This document shows, one piece after another, positions 1 through 7,784 of a DNA stretch of 64,000 nt (position 1 is the stretch's first letter; every line of letters starts with the position of its first letter). This DNA comes from Sinomonas atrocyanea. Its GTDB lineage: Bacteria; Actinomycetota; Actinomycetes; Actinomycetales; Micrococcaceae. The DNA lies in contig NZ_CP014518.1 of the NCBI RefSeq assembly GCF_001577305.1, positions 1,488,001-1,552,000 on the forward strand. The letters run 5' to 3'. The position numbers were made by a program, and so were the translations under genes. The notes below the pieces were generated by a model. That model ran no database searches, was not told where the DNA came from, and saw only the letters and a list, made by a program, of their open reading frames with translations.

Positions 1-1005
1 GGGAACCACGCCCAGGGCGTCGCCTCCGCCGCCAAGCGGCTCGGCATCCGCGCGCGCATCTACATGCCGCTCGGCGTCGCCCTGCCCAAGCTCCAGGCGA
101 CCCGCAGCCACGGCGCCGAGGTGGTCCTCCACGGCCACAACGTCGATGAGGCGCTCGCCGAGGCGAAGCGCTTCGCGGACGAGACGGGCGCCGTGTTCGT
201 CCACCCCTTCGACAACGCGGACGTCGTCTCCGGCCAGGGCACGATCGGCCTCGAGATCCTCGAGCAGGTTCCGGACGTGGACACCGTCCTGATGGGCGTC
301 GGCGGCGGCGGCCTGCTCGCCGGCGTCACCGTGGCCCTGAAGGCCAAGGCCGCCGAGCTCGGACGCGAGATCCGGGTGATCGGCGTGCAGGCCGAGAACG
401 CCGCGGCCTATCCGCCCTCGCTCGCCGCGGACGCCGTGGTGCCGCTGCCCAAGGTCGCGACCATGGCAGACGGCATCGCTGTCGGCCTTCCCGGCCAGAT
501 CCCGTTCAGCATCATCCGGGAGCTCGTGGACGACGTCGTCACCGTGAGCGAGGACTCGCTGGCCCGTGCGCTGATCTTCCTGCTCGAGCGGGCCAAGCTC
601 GTCGTCGAGCCGGCCGGCGCGGTGGGCGTGGCCGCCCTCATGGACGGCAAGCTCGCCGAGCTGGGCATCGACCCGAAGAAGACGGTCGTGATCCTCTCGG
701 GCGGCAACATTGACCCCATGCTCATGCTCAAGGTCATCCAGCGCGGCCTCTCCGCCGCCGGGCGCTTCCTCACGGTCCGCATGATGCTCGACGACCGGCC
801 CGGCTCGCTCGCCACCATCTCGCGCATCATCGCCGAGAACGATGCGAACGTCACCGGCGTGGACCACACCCGAGTCGGCGGCTCGATCGCGATGGGAGAC
901 GTGGCGATCACCATCGACATGGAGACCAAGGGCCACGAGCACTCCGACCAGGTCCTCCGTGCCCTGCGCGCCGAGGGGTTCCAGCCGATCGTCATGCACG
1001 TCTGA
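1..1005 (+). CDS. ilvA: Threonine ammonia-lyase IlvA (5' end cut off by window edge)
   Basis: PLP enzyme that converts threonine to 2-oxobutyrate and ammonia, the first step of isoleucine synthesis. The reading frame is open from base 1, so the N-terminus and the PLP lysine lie outside the window; the ATG at 64 is internal. Visible are the GNHAQG cofactor loop in the first residues, the glycine-rich phosphate loop VGGGGLLAG near base 298, and a C-terminal ACT-type domain over about the last 80 residues (from about base 765). A single ACT domain suggests the short ~400-residue form usual in Actinobacteria rather than the long E. coli IlvA. The family is secure. Whether isoleucine inhibits it cannot be read from the sequence. 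Confidence 0.95.
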   Translation, partial: GNHAQGVASAAKRLGIRARIYMPLGVALPKLQATRSHGAEVVLHGHNVDEALAEAKRFADETGAVFVHPFDNADVVSGQGTIGLEILEQVPDVDTVLMGVGGGGLLAGVTVALKAKAAELGREIRVIGVQAENAAAYPPSLAADAVVPLPKVATMADGIAVGLPGQIPFSIIRELVDDVVTVSEDSLARALIFLLERAKLVVEPAGAVGVAALMDGKLAELGIDPKKTVVILSGGNIDPMLMLKVIQRGLSAAGRFLTVRMMLDDRPGSLATISRIIAENDANVTGVDHTRVGGSIAMGDVAITIDMETKGHEHSDQVLRALRAEGFQPIVMHV

Positions 1006-1037
1006 GGCCACGCGGGCGTGGCGGGAGGGAGCGCGGG

Positions 1038-1637
1038 GTGGACGCACGCCTCGCGGTGAGGGCACGGGCCGGACTCGCGACCATGACGGCCGTGACCGCC
1101 CTCCTCTACGCGATCCAGTGCGTCAACATGGCCACGTTCGGCCTGCTCACCCGCTGGTTCGGCATCCGGCCCCGTGACGTGAGCAGCCTGCCGGACATCG
1201 TCACCTCGCCCCTCGTGCACGACCCGACCGGCTGGGGGCACCTCGCGGCCAACACGCTGCCGCTGTTCGTCTTCGGGTTCCTCGCCTTCCTCGCAGGGAT
1301 CAGGCAGTTCCTCACCGCGGTCGGCCTGTCCTGGCTCGCCTCCGGAACCGGCGTGTGGATGTTCGGCGGGAACCTCCTCGGGGCCCCGTCCATCACCGTC
1401 GGGGCCTCCGGGGTGATCTTCGGCCTGTTCGGGTTCCTGCTCGTGCGCGGGTTCTTCAACCGCAGCTGGTGGCAGATCCTCCTCGCCCTCGTGCTCTTCG
1501 CCGCGTACGGCAGCGTGCTCCTGGGCATCCTGCCCACCGTGGGCAGGGGCATCTCGTGGCAGGCGCACCTGTTCGGCCTTGCGGGCGGCGTGGCCGCGGC
1601 CGTCATCCTCCGGCCCCGGGGCCGGGTGGCGGTCTGA
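1038..1637 (+). CDS. Rhomboid family intramembrane serine protease
   Basis: A 199-residue polytopic membrane protein with rhomboid hallmarks: WGHLAANTLPLFVFG near residues 66-80 (the HxxxN-type segment), GASG with the catalytic serine at about 124, and WQAHLFGLAGG with the partner histidine at about 177. Six hydrophobic segments are apparent. Rhomboids cleave membrane proteins within the bilayer; the substrate here is unknown. The start is the GTG at 1038, behind a GGGAGGGA-like ribosome site. It follows ilvA after 32 bases on the same strand, so co-transcription is possible. It ends in front of a strong hairpin shared with the convergent greA. The catalytic dyad is present, so it is probably active. 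Confidence 0.88.
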   Translation: MDARLAVRARAGLATMTAVTALLYAIQCVNMATFGLLTRWFGIRPRDVSSLPDIVTSPLVHDPTGWGHLAANTLPLFVFGFLAFLAGIRQFLTAVGLSWLASGTGVWMFGGNLLGAPSITVGASGVIFGLFGFLLVRGFFNRSWWQILLALVLFAAYGSVLLGILPTVGRGISWQAHLFGLAGGVAAAVILRPRGRVAV

Positions 1638-1651
1638 ATCGCCCCGGTTCC

Positions 1652-1702
1652 CGCACGACGACGGCGCCGCCCCCCTCGCGAGGGGAGCGGCGCCGTCGTG
1701 CG
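1652..1702. terminator. Bidirectional hairpin between convergent rhomboid gene and greA
   Basis: Nested inverted repeat. Outer arms at 1653-1670 and 1687-1701 pair as GCACGAC..GGCGCCGC against GCGGCGCCGTCGTGC with a 3-base bulge; the inner stem CCCCCTCGCGAGGGG is at 1671-1685. It lies between two convergent stop codons. The 3' arm is nearly identical to that of the prs terminator at 63.6 kb. Confidence 0.8.
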
Positions 1703-1724
1703 TGATGGCTGGGGGTGTGGCGGA

Positions 1725-2222
1725 TCAGCCGTTGTACGGCGTGGCCGAGATGATCTCGACCTTGATCTCTTTGCCGTTCGGGGCGGTGTAGGACAGCTTG
1801 TCGCCCTGCTTGTGGCCCACGATCGCGGCGCCGAGCGGGGACTTCTCGCTGAACACGTCCATGTCCGTGCCGCCGTCGGCGATCTCGCGCGAGCCGAGGA
1901 GGAAGCGCTCCTCCTCGCCCGCGATCTTGGCGACCACGATCATGCCGGGCTCGACGACGCCGTCGTCCGCGGGCTTCTCGCCCACGTGGGCGCTGCGCAG
2001 CAGCTCGGTCAGCTGGCGGATGCGGGCTTCGATCTTGCCCTGCTCCTCCTTGGCCGCGTGGTAGCCGCCGTTCTCCTTGAGGTCGCCCTCCTGGCGGGCA
2101 GCCTCGATCCTCTCGACGATCTCATGACGGCCGGGCCCCGAGAGGTGGTCCAGCTCGGCCTTGAGACGGTCGTACGCCTCCTGGGTGAGCCAGGCGCCGC
2201 CCTGATGGGTCGTGGTGGACAT
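1725..2222 (-). CDS. greA: Transcription elongation factor GreA
   Basis: GreA rescues backtracked RNA polymerase by stimulating cleavage of the 3' RNA end. The 165-residue protein has the N-terminal antiparallel coiled coil (about residues 10-80, with the acidic-tip region GDLKENGGYHAAKEEQ) and the C-terminal FKBP-like domain ending SPLGAAIVGHKQGDKLSYTAPNGK. An upstream in-frame extension exists, but the ATG at 2222 is chosen because AAGGAG lies at 2228-2233, six bases before it, and the homologous region begins there. A -35/-10 pair further upstream implies a leader of about 110 bases. Convergent with the rhomboid gene. Confidence 0.96.
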   Translation of the reverse strand: MSTTTHQGGAWLTQEAYDRLKAELDHLSGPGRHEIVERIEAARQEGDLKENGGYHAAKEEQGKIEARIRQLTELLRSAHVGEKPADDGVVEPGMIVVAKIAGEEERFLLGSREIADGGTDMDVFSEKSPLGAAIVGHKQGDKLSYTAPNGKEIKVEIISATPYNG

Positions 2223-2336
2223 GTCGTCTCCTTGTAGCGTCTTGCCAAAGCAAATACCCCGCGGCGGCTCAACGAACCCTCTCAAGGAACGATGCCTCGG
2301 GAGCGCTGTCTCGACCACCGGCGGGGCAATGGGTAT

Positions 2337-2371
2337 TAGACCAGTCTAGTGATACGGGGTCCCAATCCCAA
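2337..2371 (-). promoter_or_regulatory. greA promoter with palindrome over the -10/+1 region
   Basis: Read on the minus strand: TTGGGA (2371-2366), 17 bases, TAGACT (2348-2343). The sequence TAGACCAGTCTA (2337-2348, plus strand) is a 5-2-5 inverted repeat covering the -10 and the expected start point near 2336, so it could be an operator. Predicted by eye. Confidence 0.45.
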
Positions 2372-2394
2372 GCTGGCCTGCGGGGCGTGTCCTG

Positions 2395-2811
2395 CTAGGC
2401 CCCCTTGAGCCAGCAGGAGTCCACGACGCCGGACACCGCCGCGGTCTCGGTCCGCAGCGGGACGCGCTGCAGGCTCGTGGTGGTCCCGGACCGGCCGGCG
2501 TCCGGGCCGATGACGACCTCCTTGAAGCCCACCACGGCGTAGGTGTCGGACAGCGCGTGGACGGCGCAGACCGCGGTGGCGGAGGCGTCCTTGCTCACCT
2601 GGAAGTCGATCTCCGCGTGCCACGGGTCCGGGGTCGAGAAGCCGATGTCGTTCGAGCTCACCCCGGCGCGCACGCTCGAGGTGTAGGTCAGCCAGGCGGC
2701 CGCCGCGATGCCCACCACGAGGGCCACGATGATGACGAGGCGTGCCCTCTGCTTCGTGAATCCGCGCCGGGGGGCGCCGTAGCGGGCAGCGAGAGCGGGG
2801 GAGTCGGTCAC
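2395..2811 (-). CDS. DUF4307 single-pass membrane protein
   Basis: A 138-residue protein: a short cytoplasmic N-terminus, one transmembrane helix at about residues 25-45 (LVIIVALVVGIAAAAWLTYT) and an extracytoplasmic C-terminal domain with two cysteines (C102 in ATAVCAVH and C133 in VDSCWLKGA) that could form a disulfide. It matches the DUF4307 family of Actinobacteria, whose function is unknown and which typically neighbours mca. The GTG start at 2811 has TAGAAT ending seven bases upstream on the minus strand, which suggests a leaderless transcript. Divergent from mca, with only 18 bases between the start codons. Confidence 0.85.
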   Translation of the reverse strand: MTDSPALAARYGAPRRGFTKQRARLVIIVALVVGIAAAAWLTYTSSVRAGVSSNDIGFSTPDPWHAEIDFQVSKDASATAVCAVHALSDTYAVVGFKEVVIGPDAGRSGTTTSLQRVPLRTETAAVSGVVDSCWLKGA

Positions 2812-2816
2812 CTGAC

Positions 2817-2823
2817 TATTCTA
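2817..2823. promoter_or_regulatory. Shared, symmetric -10 element for DUF4307 and mca
   Basis: TATTCTA reads as TATTCT on the plus strand (7 bases before the mca GTG at 2830) and as TAGAAT on the minus strand (6 bases before the DUF4307 GTG at 2811). Both fit the actinobacterial TANNNT -10 at leaderless distance, so one 7-bp element may fire in both directions. Confidence 0.6.
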
Positions 2824-2829
2824 GGAGAC

Positions 2830-3735
2830 GTGTCAGAGACCCATGCCGCCCTGCGCCTCCTCGCCGTGCACGCCCACCCCGACGACGAATCGAGCAAGGG
2901 CGCCCCGATGATGGCGAAGTACCTCGCCGAGGGGCACGAGGTCATGGTCGTCTCGTGCACGGACGGATCCCGGGGGGACATCCAGAACCCGCACATCCTC
3001 GATGCCCCGCACCCTCGGCGCGACATGGCCGGCGCCCGGCGCCTGGAGATGGCCGCCGCGCGCGAGATCCTCGGCGTGGACCACCGCTGGCTCGGCTTCA
3101 TCGACTCGGGCCTGCCCGAGGGCGACCCGCTGCCGCCGCTTCCCTGGGGCTCCTTCGCGACGCTGCCCATCGACCAGGCCTCCGCGCCGCTCGTGCGGCT
3201 CATCCGCGAATTCCGCCCCCACGTGGTCGTCGCCTACGACGAGAACGGCGGCTACCCCCACCCGGACCACATCATGGCCCACCGTGTGGCCGTCGAGGCC
3301 TTCCGCGCGGCGGGGAAGGACGGCGCCTACCCGGACGCCGGCGAACCCTGGGCACCCTCGAAGCTCTACTACGACGTCTCCTTCAACCCGGACAAGGTCC
3401 GTCGCATCCACGACGCGCTCGTCTCCGCCGGGCTCACGTCGCCCTACGCAGACTGGATCGCCCGTGCCTCCGAGAACGACGCCGAGGGCCACCGCCCCTG
3501 GACCTCGCGGCACCGCGTGACCACCCACGTCCAGTGCGCCGAGTACTTCGAGGTCCGGGACCGTGCGCTCCTCGCCCACGCCACCCAGATCGACCCCGAC
3601 GGCTGGTTCTTCGCGGTCCCGCTCGAGCTGCGCCAGCGCGAGTGGCCCTGGGAGGACTACGCCCTCATCGAGTCCGCCGTCGGCTTCCCCGAGGAGGGGA
3701 CGACCGAGGGGGACCTCTTCGCCGGGCTACGATAG
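2830..3735 (+). CDS. mca: Mycothiol S-conjugate amidase Mca
   Basis: Zinc amidase that splits mycothiol S-conjugates into glucosaminyl-inositol and a mercapturic acid, detoxifying electrophiles and antibiotics in the cytoplasm. The protein has 301 residues, close to the usual ~290. The LmbE-fold metal motifs are clear: AHAHPDDE with HPDDE at 16-20, and GYPHPDHIMAH with HPDH at 144-147. The start is the GTG at 2830: homologues begin just before RLLAVHAHPDDES, and a TATTCT box ends seven bases upstream. The frame stays open further upstream, but that part overlaps the divergent DUF4307 gene. MshB is a paralogue, but the SSKG after HPDDE and the context favour Mca. Confidence 0.92.
   Translation: MSETHAALRLLAVHAHPDDESSKGAPMMAKYLAEGHEVMVVSCTDGSRGDIQNPHILDAPHPRRDMAGARRLEMAAAREILGVDHRWLGFIDSGLPEGDPLPPLPWGSFATLPIDQASAPLVRLIREFRPHVVVAYDENGGYPHPDHIMAHRVAVEAFRAAGKDGAYPDAGEPWAPSKLYYDVSFNPDKVRRIHDALVSAGLTSPYADWIARASENDAEGHRPWTSRHRVTTHVQCAEYFEVRDRALLAHATQIDPDGWFFAVPLELRQREWPWEDYALIESAVGFPEEGTTEGDLFAGLR
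3728..3733 (+). promoter_or_regulatory. -10 box (TACGAT) overlapping the mca stop codon
   Basis: TACGAT followed by exactly six bases and the GTG at 3740. It overlaps the TAG stop of mca (3733-3735). It suggests an internal promoter giving a leaderless mRNA for the next gene. Confidence 0.45.
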
Positions 3736-3739
3736 AGCG

Positions 3740-4048
3740 GTGCAGAATCTCCTCGTTGCCCTCACCCAGACACCGGCTCCGTCGCCCGAGAGCTCACTGC
3801 GGCCGGGGCTGAGCGAGGACATGATCACCCCCGGAAACTGGGGGTTCGCGGCCACCGCCTTCGTCGTCATCCTCACGATCTTCCTCATCATCGACATGGT
3901 GCGCCGCCTCCGGCGGATCCGCTACCGCGCCCAGGTCGAGGAGGCCCGCCGCGCCGACGGCGAACCCGGGGCCGCCGGCGATGAGTCCGGGCAGGGGGGC
4001 ACCGGCCCCGAGGCGCCCCGGCCCGGCCGTGCCACCGGCCGCCCCTGA
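3740..4048 (+). CDS. Small single-pass membrane protein of unknown function
   Basis: A 102-residue protein: an extracytoplasmic N-terminal stretch rich in Pro/Ser/Thr, one hydrophobic helix (GFAATAFVVILTIFLIIDMV, about residues 36-55), a basic stop-transfer segment RRLRRIRYRAQ, then a low-complexity Gly/Pro/Glu-rich tail. I do not recognise a named family. Similar short proteins commonly follow mca in Micrococcaceae, to my knowledge. The start is the GTG at 3740, four bases after the mca stop and six bases after TACGAT. The in-frame region further upstream lies inside mca and is not used. Confidence 0.7.
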   Translation: MQNLLVALTQTPAPSPESSLRPGLSEDMITPGNWGFAATAFVVILTIFLIIDMVRRLRRIRYRAQVEEARRADGEPGAAGDESGQGGTGPEAPRPGRATGRP

Positions 4049-4066
4049 CGTCTCCCTGAACGTCCA

Positions 4067-4115
4067 TGGCAACGCGTGGCAACGTGTTGCCGGGCCACGT
4101 CCCGCGGTTTAGTCT
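4067..4115 (+). promoter_or_regulatory. MFS gene promoter with operator over the -35 box
   Basis: TTGCCG (4087-4092), 17 bases, TAGTCT (4110-4115): a good sigma70-like promoter. GGCAACGTGTTGCC (4078-4091) is a 6-2-6 inverted repeat overlapping the -35, and a further half site TGGCAACG (4067-4074) sits ten bases, one helical turn, upstream of the same octamer at 4077-4084. This looks like a repressor site. Confidence 0.55.
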
Positions 4116-4195
4116 CACTCTGCCCTCGGTATGACCGGGGCCACAGGCCACGGAGTCCCACGTCCCGGGACTCCGACAGGGAGGGGGAGGCACCG

Positions 4196-5599
4196 ATGGA
4201 CCAGACAACCATCCGCAGGCTGTCCGATGAGGCGACCCAGCTGCTGATGAACCGGGCAGGGACGGAGTCCAGCCGTCGCGGCGGCTGGATGATGATCGCG
4301 ACGATCCTCATCGAGGCGTGGGACCTGTATGCCCTCTCCTTCGTGCTCGTCTTCATCAAGACCGAGTACCACCCCACCGCGTTCGAACTCGGCTGGCTGA
4401 CGGCCGGCGTGCAGGGCGGGGCGCTGATCGGCGCGGTCCTCGGCGGTGTGGTGGCCGACCGTCTGGGGCGCAAGCGAGTCTTCATCCTCACGATGGTGCT
4501 GTTCATCGTGCTCGCGATCGCGCAGGGGTTCTCCCAGAACGTCTGGGACCTGATCATCCTGCGCATCCTCATCGGCATCCCGCTCGGGTCCGACATCTCC
4601 AACGGCTACGCCTACATCATGGAGTCCATGTCCAAGGGCGCGCGGGACCGCATGGGCAGCCGCTGGCAGGGCATGTTCGGCCTCGGCGAGGTGCTCTCGA
4701 TCGTGGTCATCACCATCATGTACGTCACCGGGATCGACCACGCCATCCTGTGGCGCGTGGCCCTCGCGATCGGCGCGATCCCCGCCTTCATCCTGCTGCT
4801 GGCACGGCTCGACCTGCCCGAGACCCCGCTCTCGCTCATCCACCAGGGCAGGTTCGCCAACGCCAAGGAAGTCTCGCTGCGCCTCTTCGACGAGCCGCTC
4901 GACATGCTCCCGAACGAGGACGCGAAGCTCGAGCGGCCCAAGGTCGGCGACTTCCTGCAGGTCATCTGGGCCGACCGCACCAAGCGGCGCGCCACGATCT
5001 TCGCCTGGATCTCCAACGCGTGCCAGGGCGCCGAGTTCACCGCCTTCGGCTTCTACCTCCCCGTCATCCTCGTGACCGCCGGCGTCGGCGTCGCCTCGAA
5101 CGCCAACATGACGGGAACGAACATCGTCACCGCGGCGATCTACGTCCTGGCCACGATCTCGGGCTTCCTCGCGCCGGTGATGATCCAGCGCACCGGCCAC
5201 CGCGGGGTGGCCATGTGGGGCTTCGGCCTGGCGTTCATCGGCCTGGCGGTGGGCGCCTTCGCGCTGGGCGCCAAGGTCGAATGGCTGATCGTCCTGGGCG
5301 CGGCGGTCCTCATGTGGGGGCACTACTGGGACGCCTCCAACGGCATGACCATCGCCTCGATGGTGGCGCCCGCGCGGTTCAAGGCGACCGCCTCGGGGTT
5401 CGGCTACGTCTTCGTGAAGGCCGCCTCGTTCTTCGGCGCCTTCGTGTTCCCGTTCATGACCTCCGCCTGGGGCCCGGTGGGGGCGACCCTGGCCGTCTCG
5501 GTCCTGTCCCTCATCGGGTTCCTGGCCGCGAAGTTCATCCTCCCGGAGGTCTACAACTACGTCGAGTCCGAGGAGGTCCGCGCGGCGGTCACCGACTGA
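4196..5599 (+). CDS. MFS transporter, sugar/metabolite porter type
   Basis: A 467-residue protein with about 12 transmembrane helices. The MFS loop 2-3 signature is GVVADRLGRKR, and DLPETPLSL after helix 6 echoes the PETP-type motif of the sugar porter subfamily. It probably exports or imports a small polar metabolite with protons; the substrate cannot be inferred. The start is the ATG at 4196, chosen because a strong GGGAGGGGGAGG ribosome site ends five bases before it; the longer in-frame extension has none. Its promoter carries an operator-like palindrome, so it is likely inducible, but no regulator gene is adjacent. Its last 11 bases overlap the convergent glycosyltransferase gene. Confidence 0.85.
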   Translation: MDQTTIRRLSDEATQLLMNRAGTESSRRGGWMMIATILIEAWDLYALSFVLVFIKTEYHPTAFELGWLTAGVQGGALIGAVLGGVVADRLGRKRVFILTMVLFIVLAIAQGFSQNVWDLIILRILIGIPLGSDISNGYAYIMESMSKGARDRMGSRWQGMFGLGEVLSIVVITIMYVTGIDHAILWRVALAIGAIPAFILLLARLDLPETPLSLIHQGRFANAKEVSLRLFDEPLDMLPNEDAKLERPKVGDFLQVIWADRTKRRATIFAWISNACQGAEFTAFGFYLPVILVTAGVGVASNANMTGTNIVTAAIYVLATISGFLAPVMIQRTGHRGVAMWGFGLAFIGLAVGAFALGAKVEWLIVLGAAVLMWGHYWDASNGMTIASMVAPARFKATASGFGYVFVKAASFFGAFVFPFMTSAWGPVGATLAVSVLSLIGFLAAKFILPEVYNYVESEEVRAAVTD

Positions 5600-7784
5600 C
5601 GGGCCCCTGCGTCGGAGCCGGCACGTTCAGGCTGCCGTAGCGCTCCATGCGGTGCCACTTCAGGTGCAGGCCGGCGAGCGCCGTGAACACCGACTGGATG
5701 ACCACGAGGTACATGAGCTGGCGGTACACCACCTGCTGCAGCGGCAGCGTCCACAGGGGGGCCAGCTTCTCGCGGTCCAGGCGGAACGCGTAGGCCGCCA
5801 TCGCGAGCTGGGCGCCCATGAAGGCCAGCCACAGCACCGCGATCCGCACGGGGTCGAGGAACACCAGCCCGTACAGCGCGAACACGTCCACGATCGGCGC
5901 GAAGAGCGGCAGGAGGACCTGCAGCACCAGGAGGTAGCCGAGCCCGCGGCGCCCCAGCTTGCCTGCGGCCCCGCCCTGCAGCACCGCGCCGCGATGCTTC
6001 CACATCGCCTGCAGGGTCCCGTAGCACCAGCGGTACCGCTGCTTCCAGAGCGCGCCGAGGGTTGCCGGCGCCTCGGTCCAGGCCCGCGCGCTGTCCTTGT
6101 ACACGACCCGCCAGCCATCGCGGCACAGCGCCATGGTCAGGTCGGTGTCCTCCGCGAGCGTGTCGCTGCTGACGCCGCCGAGACGCAGGAGCACGTCGCG
6201 CCGGAACGCGCCGATCGCGCCCGGCACGGTCGGCATGCACTCGGCGAGGTCGAACAGCCTCCGGTCGAGGTTGAAGCCCACGACGTACTCGATGTGCTGC
6301 CACGCGCCGAGGACCCCGCCCCGGTTGGCGACCTTCGTGTTGCCCGAGACCGCGCCGACCCGGGGGTCGGCCAGCGGCTGCACGAGGTCATGGACCGTGC
6401 CCGGTTCGAAGACGGTGTCGCCGTCGACCATGACGACGATCTCGTGCGAGGCGGCGCGCAGGCCCGTGTTGAGCGCCGAGGGCTTGCCGCCGTTCTCCTG
6501 GCGCACCACGATCACTCCGGGGAGCGCGAGGGCTTCGACGATGTCGGCGGTGCCGTCGGTGGAGCCGTCGTCCACGACGATGATCTCCACGGGGTGCTCG
6601 GACGCGGCGATGGACCTGACGGCCGCCTCGATCCCCGCCGATTCGTTGTAGGCGGGGACGATCACCGTGACCGGCTCTGTGACCTCGGGCAGCAGCGGGA
6701 CGTCCCGTCGGCGTCGCCCGCGCCGCGCGAGGCGGTGGTGGCGGGACGCCACCGCCACGACCAGGACGGCCCGCACCAGCGTGACGACGCCGCTTGCGGC
6801 GAGCAGCCACGAGATCACGGCCACGACCGTCCCGCTGGCCTGGATCCCGCCCACGAACGCCTCGCCGATGAGCTGCTCGGAGGGCGGCGCGGTCCGCATG
6901 GTCGCCAGGCCGAGGGCGTCGCCCACGCTGGTGACGCGGTCGCCCTGCGCGGCAGCCCGGTCGAGGACCTGGTCAAGAGCGGCCACCGTCTGGCTGCGGT
7001 CGCCGCCGCCGTCGTGCATGAGGAGGACCTGGCCCTGGCTGCCCGTCGGCACGGCGTTCTTGACGATCTGCGGCACGCCGGGCCGTGACCAGTCCTCGCT
7101 GTCGAGGGTGCTCAGCACCGTGAGGTAGCCGTCCGACGCGCTCGAGAGCATGGCGGACCATGCCTGGGTCGTGACGGCGTCGTTCTCCGAGCTGTACGGA
7201 GGACGCAGGAGCGTGGCGGTCTTGCCCGTGATCCCGGCGACGGCGCGCTGGGCGCCCTGCACCTCGAGCTGGCGCCGCCACTCGGGGATCTGGCCGAGGT
7301 CCGCGTGGGTGAGCGTGTGGATTCCGACCTCGTGCCCCTCGGCGATCATGCGGCGGATGAGGTCGGGGTGGTCGATCGCCGCCGTGCCGACCACGAAGAA
7401 GGTCGCGTGGACGTGGTGGGCCTTCAGGACGTCCAGGATGCGGGGCGTCCAGGTCGGGTCGGGACCGTCGTCGAAGGTGAGGGCCAGCGTGTGCTCGGCG
7501 GGCCGGGCGGTGCGGACGGCGGATGACCTCGCGTCGACGACCGGGCCCCCATGGAGCACCGAGGCGGGCACGCCGTCGGAGCCCGTCGCGGCGGGCACGG
7601 AGTCGTCCCCGATCCCGGCCAGATGCTGGGTGTACCCCTGGACGGCCAGGGCCAGCGCGAGTCCGACCAGGAGCGCGGCGAGCACGATCCAGTGCGTGCG
7701 GACCCGGCCCGGCTTCCGGCTCGCCGCGGCGCGGACGCGCGGGGGCTTCCGGCTTCCCCTCACCGGGGTGTGGGTGCCGGTCAC
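5589..7784 (-). CDS. Bifunctional polysaccharide deacetylase / family 2 glycosyltransferase
   Basis: A 731-residue membrane enzyme. Order: basic cytoplasmic N-terminus; helix at about 31-50; extracytoplasmic NodB deacetylase domain (TFDDGP 103-108, HTLTH 156-160, RPPYSSEN from 194); helix at about 315-345; cytoplasmic GT2 domain (VIVPAYNE from 374, VDGD with the DxD at 454-456, AED at 544-546, QRYRW at 582-586); C-terminal helices. The GT2 half resembles processive synthases such as cellulose or poly-N-acetylglucosamine synthase, so it may make an exported polysaccharide and deacetylate it outside. The GTG start at 7784 overlaps the stop of the upstream gene (GTGA), implying translational coupling. 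Polymer identity is inference only. Confidence 0.9.
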   Translation of the reverse strand: MTGTHTPVRGSRKPPRVRAAASRKPGRVRTHWIVLAALLVGLALALAVQGYTQHLAGIGDDSVPAATGSDGVPASVLHGGPVVDARSSAVRTARPAEHTLALTFDDGPDPTWTPRILDVLKAHHVHATFFVVGTAAIDHPDLIRRMIAEGHEVGIHTLTHADLGQIPEWRRQLEVQGAQRAVAGITGKTATLLRPPYSSENDAVTTQAWSAMLSSASDGYLTVLSTLDSEDWSRPGVPQIVKNAVPTGSQGQVLLMHDGGGDRSQTVAALDQVLDRAAAQGDRVTSVGDALGLATMRTAPPSEQLIGEAFVGGIQASGTVVAVISWLLAASGVVTLVRAVLVVAVASRHHRLARRGRRRRDVPLLPEVTEPVTVIVPAYNESAGIEAAVRSIAASEHPVEIIVVDDGSTDGTADIVEALALPGVIVVRQENGGKPSALNTGLRAASHEIVVMVDGDTVFEPGTVHDLVQPLADPRVGAVSGNTKVANRGGVLGAWQHIEYVVGFNLDRRLFDLAECMPTVPGAIGAFRRDVLLRLGGVSSDTLAEDTDLTMALCRDGWRVVYKDSARAWTEAPATLGALWKQRYRWCYGTLQAMWKHRGAVLQGGAAGKLGRRGLGYLLVLQVLLPLFAPIVDVFALYGLVFLDPVRIAVLWLAFMGAQLAMAAYAFRLDREKLAPLWTLPLQQVVYRQLMYLVVIQSVFTALAGLHLKWHRMERYGSLNVPAPTQGPVSR

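Noticed and set aside
408..1568. Long minus-strand open frame opposite ilvA and the rhomboid gene
   Set aside because: Composition is Arg/Pro/Gly/His-rich as expected for an antisense shadow of GC-rich coding; no family resemblance, and the plus strand holds clear enzymes.
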